In this document: positions 11,591 through 24,021 of the stretch, one piece after another | Layout: the number at the start of each line of letters is the position of its first letter | Numbering within the stretch: the stretch's first letter is position 1 | NCBI GenBank assembly: GCA_005281725.1 | Contig: SSBO01000009.1 | Location: 2,644,969-2,708,968, forward strand | Reading direction: 5' to 3' | Length of the DNA: 64,000 bases | DNA from: Wuchereria bancrofti | Lineage: Eukaryota; Nematoda; Chromadorea; Rhabditida; Onchocercidae | Translations under genes and position numbers: made by a program | Notes under the pieces: generated by a model | What the model was told of the DNA's origin: nothing | The model's input: the letters and a program-made list of their open reading frames with translations, nothing else | Database searches by the model: none

Positions 11591-14500
11591 TTAAATGAAA
11601 TACATTCGTCCTTTAAATTTCTCCGATACTGTAACATATTCCTGTAATATTGTATCGCTATTACTCATTATTGATTGTGCGCAACCGTCCTGAAGAAAAA
11701 AAGAAATGAGAATTGATCAATTTTCAGTTTGGCTGGAAATTATATTATATGATGTTTAATTACATTTAATTATATTTCAAATTTTAAATGATTCACTATA
11801 ATTTCTTTTTTTTCGCATTGAAAGTTAAAAAATACTTTTTTTTTCAAAATTATTTTTTTTTTAAATTATTCATCCATAATAACACAATTATTTTGTTAAT
11901 ATAAAGTGAAGGCAAAGGTGAAGAAGTAATTTTGATCAGAAATTTCTCACAAATCTATCATTATTAATTATTATTATCATCATTGTTGTATTAGAAAACA
12001 AATAAATAAATAAATTTCAAAATTTTTAATTAAAAGAAATGTAACTTAATAGAACTCTAAAAAATTTACTTTAATACTTTCTGCATCTGAAAGATCATCA
12101 TCATCGATGATATGTCGTAAACTTGTAATACGTCCTGCAGAAATCAGTGATGATAACGATGAGGAAATAAGTGATGCAGCACCTGATATTAAATCTGATT
12201 CATATACACCCCTAAAAATAGGCAAAATATTTATTTTTATTAAAATATTAACAAAGAATAATTTAAATTATTGAATTAAGAAATTTAAATATTTATGTAA
12301 TGAAAATGACTTTAAAAAAAACAAAAAATTGAAATAAAATTTAAACATTTCATTCTTCTTTCCTTTATCAAACATTACTGCAATTATAAAAATGAAATAA
12401 GAAAAAAATTTTAGAAAAAAGAAAAATACATTTTTCGTTTGAGATGACATCGTGCACGTGTGGCAACAAGATCAGCGTAATAAACAGGTGCCGGAATGGA
12501 AACTGAACGAGCGCAACGTCCGTACGTATGACATATACTAAATGTTATTGATTGAAGCTCATCAGACGTGAATTTCGAATCATCCCAAAGAACATGATAA
12601 CGTGCTGGCCTAGAAGTACCCTGAAAATTTTACAATAATTTTGCATAATTCAATCTTTGAAAAAAAAAGAGGAAAGGTATGATCTTTGATTAATTTCTAA
12701 ATGCACTTATAATTATCAATGTTTTTAAAAAATTTTAGACTATGTAGAAGAATTTCTAATTATTTGTTACAAATTATACTCTTCCATTTTGTATTCTATC
12801 AAAATTAAAAAAAATTTTAAATTTGTTAAATCTTAATTTTAATTTGATTCTATAAGCTAATATTTGAAATTGCTTTTTTAATTACATCTAAAACAATAAT
12901 ACCTGAAAAAGAGAAAAAAATAAATTGATTAAAATGAAAAGAGAATTATTACCTGAATACCAAAATGTGAGCACAGATAGAAATCAAAACCTTCCGGTGA
13001 GACAATTCCTGTATCAATTACTGTACCTGGTGGAATATTTTTTGCTTTACCAACTGCATCACGCGCATACTTGCAAAACATTCGTGCATGATGACGTTTT
13101 TGCACGACAATATATGTAATTGGTGGTCGATAATCTGGTGATAACATCAAACACGCTGTACGAATACCTTGCATTTCTTCACGTAAAACCTAAAAGTAAT
13201 CATTTTCTTTTTTACCTCTTACTTTTTTACTATTATAAGTATAAGTGAAAAGTTTATTTTCGTCGTTTTTATGCTTAATTTTTTTTTTTAAGTTGAAATA
13301 ATATATATAAACAAAAATAATACATATAAATACTTTATTATTAAACGAGTCAGAACAAAAGAAAAAAAAAAAACAAACAAGCAAACAAAGAATAAAAGCA
13401 AAACAAAGATTATTATCTTTTTTTTTGCTTTCTAAAAATTAAAACAATAATAATCATTTAATACCTCACTAAATTGTCCTTCAGATACTCCATCACGATA
13501 AACAATGATACGAATTGGTTTCTGATGTGTCGTTTTATAGAAGCTAACAAGACGTTCACGTACAGCATCCAAAAGATAAACAACTGATTCACGACATTTA
13601 CGCTGGATTTTAATATTTGCGCCATATGATTGCGGATATAAGTCAAGATTAGCTACAATCTACAAAATGAATTTGATAAATAATCATCTAATGATTTTGA
13701 CTTTGTTTGACTATATATATATATATATATATCAATTCTTTATAACTATTAATTTGATTGTAAACAAATTTTAAATCATAAAAAAATTAAATTTTCAAAT
13801 TAAAAAAGAAAAAACAGAAATGAAATTTTGGATATACCGCCGCAACAGATGGAATATTCTGTCGTTCCTCATGTTGTGTTGGATGTGTAACATCAATTCC
13901 AATGATAAGAGTTGGCACATCGATCAGATATTTTTGAGTAATTGAATCAGCAATAACACGTGAATTAATCCCACCTAATTTCATATTCATTTTTAAAATC
14001 ATATTACAACAGGTGGCAGATGATGAACGCATGACATTTTTCATTAGAATACATTGTGACATAATTCCATGTATCATATCACTGCATTCTTTTACTGTCA
14101 CTGAAAGTATTTTAATTTTGCAATATTATATTTCAAATAATAATTATCAGTTATGACATCTTTCAGAATGATTAAAATTTGTAAATGTGAGTTGACTGTT
14201 AGTAAATTATCAAATTTAAATTGATTTTAACTTATTTTAATCTTTCTATTCTTCTCATTTCTTCATTGTTATTTTAACTCTCTATTAAAATTATTTTGTT
14301 AATATAATTTATTCATCCAAGCTTATTCGTTAAACTTTATCTTGTAAAAGTTGACTATTGTGGTATAAAAATTTTTTTTTTGATATGTAATAAAATTTGA
14401 AATAAAAATAATGAAATAAAAAAAAATGAAAGTTAAAAAAAATTATATGTATGAAAATTCAATAAAAACTTAAAAATTTCTAAGCTAATACTAAGATTGA

Positions 14501-17500
14501 AATGAATTATATGACCCAACTATATAGGTCAGAATTTTTTGTTGGTAGTACGACGATGACCAGATCACATGTTGTCCCTGTTTGTTTATATTCAGTGGCA
14601 ATTTCATTAAATAAAATGACAATGTCTTCTTTGGTACGACCATATTTCACTAAATCAGGCCAATTTGGAAATTCCATTCCCATTTGATTAGCTTTTTGCA
14701 TAAGTGTTTGACAGAAAGCTCTAAATTGAAACTTTTTTTCCCTTTTTGAACATAGAAATGATATAATTAATATAATTAGAAATGATATAATTGAAATAAT
14801 TGAAATTTATTATAATAAATTAAATAACAGAAAAAAAAAGTATTGCAATGATATTATTTCATTACTGAATGATAATTAATTATAAGAGAAGAAAAATTCA
14901 CTAACTGTAAATTATTCTGCTCACGTGGACTAACAATTGCTATCATTGAATAACTATGACAACTTGCAGGTAAATAAAGTTGTTGATTATCCATTGACCA
15001 TGCACCATCTTTTGGTGTAACAATTGGATCCTAAAATTTGTTAAATTATTACAGTTAATTTTGTTTATTTATTTATTTATTTTTAAAATTATTTTGAATG
15101 AATTTATTTAATTGAAAATAATGATAAAATGACGAAATTTTTGATAATATTATTGTTAGATTGAAATAATTATTGTTAAAATGTTTAAATTAAACCGTTC
15201 TACGATTATTTTCACCAAATAGTATACGAGGTGGTGTCAATACACGACCAATTGTTTCAAACATTTTTGGATTAATCTGTAAGCCAAATTCACGTAAGAA
15301 TGGATCATATTGAAAGCCAGCTTGCTCACATAATGATGCAATACGTTGTTCACGTGAAATTGCATCAACAGCTGCCGCCTAAATATCCTTTTCTTTTTTT
15401 CAAAAAATAAAATTTTTTTGAATTTCAGATAAATATCATGATATTTAATTTAATAAAATATATGTATAAATATTCTATTAATACTATTATAATTTTAAAA
15501 AATGCATAGAAATTAGAAATAACATTAAATTGTTATATGTTTGATAATTTTATAACATATAATCTGAAAATTAAATATTGAAAAAGAGATTTGAAATGAG
15601 TAAAGTGATTTATGAAATGATACATACTCGAATAATAGTTGATGTTTGTTTATCATTTAATTTCTTATTGTATTTTTGTGGTGTATCAAGCATACAAACT
15701 TCCAATGGAAAATAAATATTACGTGTTATTGGACCAACATGAACGCATGGTAATTTAGGAAATTTTAATTTATTATAACGTTCATTAAAATAATCAGCTA
15801 CAGTCATACGTCGTTCATTACCATCCTCATCTTTACCTTGAAACCTAAAATATATTTTCATTATTATTTTCATTATTAATTATTAACAAATATCTAAATT
15901 TGCCTTTAATATAAATATCAATTAAACTTTTGATTCACTTTTGATAATTTAACAATTTATAAGATTGGTTACAACTTTCTATTATATTAATTTCTATTTC
16001 ATTTTAATGAAAGAATACTAAGAGAAGATAATTAAATTTGCTATTTTACAATTAATAATCTAATGAAATAGCATAAATATTAGACTAAAGTTAATCAGCT
16101 GGAAGTTATAATTAATAATTTAATGAAATCGTATAAATATTCGACCAGAGTTGATCAGCTGGAAGTTGAAGACTATTGATACGATAAACACGGATCATAC
16201 CAGCACGATGTGAAATACGTACTTTAATTCCTTTTACAACATCACCAAAAATTTTTAACTCATGACTACTCAATGAAAAATCTTTGTGTAATTTTTCAGG
16301 CTGCAAAAATTTTTAAACTTTCGAAATTTTTTTAATGTAGATAAGGAATTTATAAAAAAAAATTAAGGTTATGAAAATTTTTTTTTTGCTTTTAATTCTT
16401 GCATTTTATAAAAGAAAAAAATTTAATAAATTTAAATAAATAACATTTTTTGCTTCATTCATTTCAAATTGTAAAGTTCTTTCTTAGTACAAAATTAAAC
16501 GAATACTATATTTGCAATTAATTAAGAAAAATTAATGCTATAAATTAAGAATAAAAATTACAGAAAGTGCTCCTCCCATGGAAATATGGCAATTATAATT
16601 ACGACGTCGATTATTTGTGTAACGTGAATGGGATGATGAATTACTGTAACCGCTACCATAACATGACCCACCACGTGCATTACGTGTACTACTTGATAAA
16701 GTATCACGTTGATCTTCCCTTGAATTTGATCGACAATAATAACCCGATTTTTCATTTAATACTTCACACATAAATTGTACCAAAGACATGTGCCCTTTAT
16801 AAAATGTTGTATGCGTTACTGTAAACAAAATAATTTTCTTCTCCGTAATGCCAATTGATTATAGCGAAATCCGGAATAAAACGGAAACTTTTTTATTTCC
16901 TTATTTTTCAATATATATATTTTTTTAATAATTTGTTATATTAAAAGTATGCATTGATCATTGATTAAATTATAAAATAATTCTTCAATAAGCATTCAAA
17001 TTTTATTCATAGTTTTAATTTAAGCTATAGAAAATTTATGATTGGGCTAACCATCGATGTTAAGAAGCGGTTTCCAACCAACTGCCACATGCGCAGATGA
17101 GAAAAATCCAGTCCACATCTCTCTGCCACCTTCTAAATCTAATGCAGTACCACCATTCACCGGTAAACGATAGCTTGATGATTTGTAAACAACAAAATTT
17201 GCAGAATTTCTAAAAAAAAAAATGCATATTTTAAGAACAAAAATTGATTTCAAAAAAAATTTTCTCCAAAATTAAAAATGCTTCTTTTTGCTGTAAAATT
17301 TTTAATATACAAATCTTGATAGCTTGAGTTTTATTTACAAATGTAATATACGTTTTCTAACGTAATACATGATACATAATACAATATTAGTAAAATTAAT
17401 ATTCTATTTTAGTTTGTTAATTATTTCAATTTAAAATTAGGAACAAAAAAGAAATAAGATTAAAGGTAATTTTTGTTTAAGTTATTTTTAAAATAAAAAT

Positions 17501-18760
17501 TTAAAATTCCAATAAATAATTAGAAAACGAAAAAAAAAATAATTAGCCGAACTCGACATATGGACAAGTAAGTGATTGACGAAATACAATATCAATAATT
17601 TGAATTGGAGTTAAAATTCTTTCGTCTAAATTATTCGTCCTTGTGCGCCGCATTTCAATCAGTACCGGGCCTACACACTGGAATGAAACTGCGCAACAAG
17701 TATGTTCGCGTGAATCTTTTGCCAATGATACATCACTTTCTAGCCGAATCTACAATAAATACTTTTCATATTATTAATTTAATCTAAGTTTAAATTTAAT
17801 TTTAGAAAAGTTTAACTAACAGATGGACGTCCTTCGGGAAATTCAATACGTGTTGGCGTATATAATTGATGTGCTCCGTCATATGCAACAGCAAATTTAT
17901 TTGGAAAATATTGGCGATGATCCATTATTACTTTCCAAAATATCGCGCGATTTTCCTCTCTATATTTTCACTTTTTTTTTTTTTTTTTGTTTATAAACTT
18001 TTCAATGCATGCATTGCAGATTTATATACATATAAATAAATGGTAAATTATGTAAATTTATTATGCCGTATTGAAAGTTATTTATATATTAGTGCATTTA
18101 TAAATTTTACCAAAATTAATCGAATTTTATTCCTAAATAATCCTATATCAAATTTAATAATTGAATAAATAACTTTATTTCTAAATAACCTAACATCAAA
18201 ATTAATAATTAAATAAATAATCTTACTTCTAAATAGTATTATTTGCATTAGAAAAAAACGATTGCTTTAGCCAAATTTTATCAAAACTACTAAAAGAAAG
18301 AAATTGGATTTTACAAATAATTATCTTGAAATTTCTGAAAAAAAAAGATAAACCTGTCAAGTTTTCTGGATCCCGGATGATGAATTTCTACATGATACTG
18401 TGTAACCATCATATTATTATTAGCAATTCCAACTTCAAAAAAATTCGACCGAATTGCAATCTGACGTCCAGCACGACCAAAATCCGGTCGAGAAGCCATC
18501 TCACGAAGGTTCATACATGCCAATTCCTAATTTCAAAAATTTTTGATGTCATTTAATTTCATTTATTTATTCTTGAATGCTGGCGACAAAAAAGAAGGAA
18601 AACTTAACCGAATTCTAAAATAGTTGAATACCTGAAGTAGTGGAGGAGAAAGATCACGTGGTGATCCAGTAAGACCTGATCCACATCGAGATCCTGATGA
18701 CGGTGAGCTTTTACGCTGTGAACCGGATAAATGCTCAGGTGAATGAATCCCTGAAACATT
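11591..18760 (-). CDS. Argonaute protein (AGO clade, ALG-like), 17 exons, about 1021 aa
   Basis: A small-RNA-guided silencing protein with N, PAZ, MID and PIWI domains. Exons (5' to 3'): 18760-18632, 18526-18354, 17959-17821, 17749-17547, 17209-17052, 16818-16562, 16300-16146, 15844-15628, 15378-15196, 15030-14906, 14720-14521, 14100-13838, 13659-13465, 13189-12953, 12620-12430, 12211-12070, 11689-11591; phases agree at all junctions except after 17547. Landmarks are [10 protein letters not shown] near residue 56, PAZ around 260-420, and PIWI motifs GIDVTHP (D716), CRES (E758), [10 protein letters not shown] (D790) and [14 protein letters not shown]. The fourth catalytic position, His in slicer AGOs (YYAHLV), is Asp here (YYADLV, D928), giving D-E-D-D. 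A Ser/Arg/Asn-rich stretch of about 60 residues (292-353) interrupts the PAZ. The C-terminus carries a long Ser/Asp-rich insert before the usual VTV...MYFI end. The start is uncertain: ATG at 18760 reads straight into exon 1, while an exon at 18974-18941 (MGNCDKDAGDSG) splices in the wrong phase. The AGO family is certain; the ALG-3/4-type subfamily is a guess. Confidence 0.95.
16060..16168. repeat. Partial duplication of an Argonaute exon end and its splice donor
   Basis: The sequence 16060-16107 is a diverged copy of 16123-16168; both contain TCAGCTGGAAGTT and AAATATT. The right copy spans the 3' end of the exon at 16146-16300 and its donor; the left copy lies in the downstream intron and carries a mutated copy of the same donor (ACTTTA|gtctaat against ACTCTG|gtcgaat). 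Confidence 0.6.
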
Positions 18761-21093
18761 TTTATCCTTTTTTTAAAAAAAAAAATGTAAATCTATAAAA
18801 TTTCTATATAAAAGAAAAGAAGGTTAATATTCAAGTTGAAAGTAACAAAATAACTCATTCAATAACTTTTTTCAATTTTTTTTTTTTGTAAAATTTTTTG
18901 ATAAAAATATTAAATTAATAAATGAAATTGTTATTCGAACCCGAATCACCCGCATCCTTGTCACAATTTCCCATTGAATTAATGATTAAAGTATGTAACA
19001 ATCACTAATCACCGCTATACAATGCAATATGAATAAATGCAATGAGCTTTTACATTTAATTTTTTGCTATTTATACAATCGTTATCTTAATTTATTTTAA
19101 TAAAATTTTTTTTGTTTGTGATTTCATTTTCATTTTTATAAATTTCATTATTATTTTATTAATTTTTTCGACACCAAATTACGTCACTCTTTTCGTACAA
19201 CGTTACCAAAAGTTATTGACTGATTCAAAAAAAAAAGAAAAATTTTGACAATGGAAAAAAACCAAAGATCTTTTGTTTTATGTTTAAAATAACTACAACC
19301 TACGTATTTACGTTACTTTCAATTGTGTAACTGCTGCAGAATCAGAATATTATATTAGAAGTAAATTAAAAATAAGAAAGCTTACTCTTTTACAATCATC
19401 GCATTTTAGTTTCAATTTTTTTCTTTATTAGAAAAATGATGAGATTTTTTTTTTAAATATTATCATAACAATAATAAGTAAACATGTATATGTTAATTAC
19501 TCTTTGTTAATTATCTTTTTTTGTTACAAACAAATTATCGAACAATGTGACAGAACACATTCATTTGAAAAAAAAAAGAATTTTTTTAGAGTTTAAAAAA
19601 AAAATGAGAAAAAGTAAAATAACTGAAATGAATTTTAAAACTTATATATATAGCTTTGAAAAAAGCGATTCTTAAATTCTTAAAGTTCTTAATTCTTAAG
19701 GAATTAAAAAGTCTGATAATTAAAAAAAAGTTATAAATTAGGAACTGAAAATTCAAAAATTAAAAATTAGGAACAAATGGTATACTGTTAAATTGAAAAC
19801 ACACAAAGAATCAAACGAAATAAATGGTTAATTTCAAAAAAGAAAAGTTTTTCTTAAAAAATTTACAAAATAATTAACTGAGTAATTAACTGACCAAAAC
19901 TATTGATTGTCCATTTGTAGGACTTAATCCATCATTAAATTACTATTTTTACAATTAACATTGAATTATTTTGTAATTTTATCAATGTATAATTAACCCG
20001 GAATTATTTAACATACAATTAATCTATAATCAATCAATACGTAATCAATATATAATTAATAATAATAATTAATAATATAATTAATCGTCTCTCATTCAAA
20101 AATGAAATTTTTTCTTTTCAGATTTGAATGAAAGACATTGAAAAGAAATTCAAGATTTTTTTGGGCAAAGAATTTTAGAAAAAAGGAATTACATTTAGGA
20201 ATTGGTAGGAAAAGGAAGTATGAGATTTTAGTCAGTATTAAACTAATCAATATTTTCTTAATATTTTATGCCTCCTTTTTCTGAATGAATATGTTAATTA
20301 CTTAATTAATTAAATGGCTGATTAGAGAGAAATTTTACTGATCCAAATTTTCTTCCAAATGCTATTGTCTATATCTATTTTTGATTTTATTTTGTGCTGC
20401 GTTTAAACGATATTGACAAATATTTTTTTTTGTTTTGTGGAAATTTTTATTTGACCAATAATATCAATCAATCATTTTCAAGATTATTTTAAAAATGTGA
20501 AAATTTTTAATTCAATTTTGGCAATGCTATTGAACGAGAGAATTAAAACAATTAAATTATTGTTATCACTTTTAGATAATTTTAATTTTCTGGTTCTGGT
20601 CATTCATTCATTGATAAACATAAGTGATTGAAAGCACAGATCAGTTTGAGTGCAGTGGTCAGTAATGAGTAGCCAACTGGATAACCAAATAATAATAAGG
20701 AAAAAGCATATAGCAAAAAAGTGACCATTACAGGACGATTATAAATTAATGGAATCGCTTAATTTTTTTTTTATCAAAGCAAATGAAGCTTGTTAGCCAA
20801 GCATTGCTTGAATTTATTATTTGTTACAATAATTAGTTAATTAGTAAGAAGAATAAAAAGTGACAGGAATTTTATTCATTTCATTGAATTTATTATTTGT
20901 TACAATAATTAGCTAATTAGTTAGAAGGATAAAAAGAGACTATTCATTTCATATAGCTTTTTTCAAGTATTCAAATGAAATTACTTTAATTCCATTGTAT
21001 TGGGAAGAAATTTTAGAAATTTTTTGTATGCATTTGTTAAAAAACTTTTTCTGGAAATTACTGTCACTTCAGCAGATTATAATACTAAAATTA
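18761..21093. other. 5' flank of the Argonaute and intergenic DNA
   Basis: AT-rich DNA between the Argonaute and the first MSP-domain gene. A possible 5' Argonaute exon lies at 18941-18974 (ATG at 18974, good donor). An imperfect direct repeat of about 75 bp occurs at about 20809-20960 (both copies contain GAATTTATTATTTGTTACAA). No other gene is seen. Confidence 0.5.
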
Positions 21094-23168
21094 TTATGCA
21101 TTATTGCTGGTTGCAATTAGTGGTAAAACCATCATTGGTTTGGGTAAGCTATCCTGAAATATTGTCCTTGGATTCTGATCTTCTTTCTTTGCCTGAAATA
21201 TATTTGTATTGAAATACTGAAATAAGTAGGAGCAAAGCAATTTAGAGAAAAGTACCAAATGATATAAAAATATTTAATTTTTTAAAAAGTTAAAAAATAA
21301 ACTTTTCCATTTTTCCATTTTTGCTTTAGCTAATTACCCAAATAACATTCAGAAATTATTCAAAAGATACCGTAGCAGCAAGGAAAACCATTTTATCCAC
21401 CTTAGCACCACCATTTTGGCGCAAAATGTCAATAGCTAACACTTGTCCTGGTTCAATGAAGGAATAAACAGGATTTACACGATATAATTTGCTATCGGAA
21501 CATTTCACCTGAAATTTAACACAAACGGGATTCTTTCTTTTTTGATAATAATAAAATTTATTGTTATGATTAATTTAAAATTAGACAAACAATTGAATTA
21601 AGAGTTTAATAAACATGAAAATAAAATAATGATGAAAAACTTTTGAAATTAAAAAAAATTCAAAACTTTTTTCTATTAAGTAATAAATAGATAAATTTGA
21701 AAATTTTTAATTTTTGAAATATTAAAAAAAAAAAACATGGGAAGAAAAAAGTATAAAAGTGCTAATATAATAAAGATAACCTTAATTGCTCGGCGTATAT
21801 TGGTTGGATTTGAAATGAAGACCTTTTGAACACCACCGGTTGTATTCCAATGTAATTCGATTGGTTCCATTTTTAGATCACGTTGTTCGTCTAAATAATT
21901 TTACTATTTTCATTTTATTTTAAAATTTCAGAAATTATCACTAATTTTTGTGGATATTTTTTTATTTGCAAATTAACGATGAATTTTCTACGATTAATTT
22001 ATTGCTAATTAAATCATCTATCAATTGTTCAAAAACTGTTTGTTTAAAGAATTTTTTTTTCTAGAGAATTAAATAATTTACCTTCTAATTTCTTGCTTCT
22101 TTTCGATGATATCTAAAAGTATAATTTGTCTCGATTATAAATCTTTAATCAAATTTGTTACTTAATTTTTTAAAAGTTATTTTGAAACAGTGCCAAGAAC
22201 ACTGATTAATTATTTAATTCTTGTTCACCAATTAATTCGAAATGATTACTGCTTTTGAGTAACTTTGTAATTTAACTAGAATAGATTATAGTCTGGTCAA
22301 GAATATATGAAATTTAATTGATTGAATAAATTAATCCGTTTAATTATTTGATATAAGTTTATTTAAAAAATATTGGTAGATTTCTTTTTTTTTCTTTAGA
22401 TTTCAATATTTATGATAATGATTATGTAATTTATATTTCTATAAAATTACAGATAAGTTTGATTTTATGGAGTATTAAATTTTAAGTGCGTTACTGAATT
22501 GCTTTTATTGCATTTATTGTGAAGAGTGAATAATAATCCGAGTGATAATGATAATTAATTAATTTATCCTACCTCAGCACTAATTCCACTGGATGTCAAT
22601 GGTTTAGCACGTTGACTTTGCTGAAATAAATTTTTTGAATTTCAATTTTCACTAAAATTTAAATTACAATAATTTGATCAAATAGTGAAATTAATTTGCC
22701 TTTAATGGTAAACTTCTCTGTCTGCGTGATTTGGAAGTTGAGTCAATCGATCGTGATCTCGTGCTGCGTGTTTTTTCCGTTTTCATTGATCTTTTGGATC
22801 CTATTTGATTTCCTGTCTTATAATTTCCAAACTTTTCATACTGTCCCATTTTCATAGAACCTTGTCCGGAATTACTTGTCATTTTTACCTAAAATTTTAT
22901 AATTTCAAATTAGAAAAAAAAAACTAATATTAATATCAGATTAAAATTTAAAAAATAATTTGTTTGTTTGAAATTTTCCAATTGAAATTGCTGATAATAT
23001 TTTCTACAAGTAAAAATAGTTGATCAGTAATTTGATTAAATTATATTTTTTATCTTATTTAGGAATACAGATGATTACTTGATGTATTGGTCGTGAATTT
23101 CCACAAGAAATTAAAGTTGCTATGAGAACAACCAGCGGTAGAATCACAAAACTCAATAGTATTTCCAT
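21094..23168 (-). CDS. Membrane-anchored MSP-domain protein A, 7 exons, 234 aa
   Basis: Exons: 23168-23079, 22888-22700, 22620-22573, 22112-22082, 21890-21781, 21508-21371, 21192-21094; all phases agree. Residues 3-22 (ILLSFVILPLVVLIATLISC) form a hydrophobic anchor or signal-anchor. Residues about 31-125 are a basic, Ser/Arg/Lys-rich linker. Residues 127-234 are an MSP-fold (Motile_Sperm) domain of the nematode sperm-specific SSP type, with WNTTGG, NPTNIRRAIKVKCSD, LYRVNPVYSFIEPG, IDILRQNGGAK and a final PMMVLPL strand. Soluble MSP-type proteins are normally only this domain; here it is tethered behind an N-terminal membrane segment. The exon 2 donor is GC (AAAG|gcaaat). The neighbouring gene at 24022-26372 is a tandem paralogue with the same exon layout. 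A sperm membrane or cytoskeletal scaffold role is inferred, not shown. Confidence 0.9.
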
Positions 23169-24021
23169 GATATTAAATATTTCCATTATTTAACTCATAA
23201 ATTTATGTCTAAAATTTTACAATTAATTGTCACGCAAACAGAAATAACAGTATGAGTGAATTTCAAGTTTTATATTTACTTTTATATACAATTATTAATT
23301 TGCATATGTCAACTTTGGCAATTATGAATATCAATAAATTTTAATTTTTAAGAATTGCATAATTTTAAGAATGATAATCAATCAAAAAACTTTGCATTTT
23401 TTAAATATTAACTTAAGTTAATTTTAACTTGTTTAATTAATTAATTAAAACAATTTAATTCGTGTCAATTAATATTTCATCCCTAATTTTATTTTCATTA
23501 CACTTGAAACATTAGTTTAACACAACTTATCACAACTGTAATCATTATGATGATAACGAAGCACTTGCAACGAAATTTTAGCTACATAGAGCATACTCAT
23601 CTTATCATTTATCAAATTTTATTTTTTTATTCGATGTCAAAAAAAAATAGTCTTTTGGGATATAAAAAATTAAGAACAATAGGAAACTTTTCCTAAAATA
23701 ATGTCTTATAAAGTTGTATTGATTCGTATTGATCATGAATGCTTTTGATAAATGATAAGGTGAATATCTTTGATAAATACTTTTTATTATTTCATTCACC
23801 ACTATTAATTATTAATTTTACAATGATCAAATGTGAATTGATTCGAAAGAATATTGCGTTTGATTTTTTTTTTAATTCAAACTTTATATCACTGTAAAGT
23901 TTTTGAAATGTTAAATAAAGAGATGTAACTTTATTAAAAATTTATCAAAAATTTATCAAAAAAAAAAAAGAAATGAATCAAAATTTATAGAATACATAAT
24001 AATTTGATAGATAATTTGGAT
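23169..24021. other. Intergenic spacer between the two MSP-domain genes
   Basis: About 850 bp of AT-rich sequence holding the 5' flank of gene A and the 3' flank of gene B. The spacing is too long for a typical tight nematode operon, so each gene probably has its own promoter. No further exon is supported. Confidence 0.5.

Noticed and set aside
12925..13119. Plus-strand frame over an Argonaute exon
   Set aside because: Antisense shadow of the PIWI-coding exon 12953-13189.
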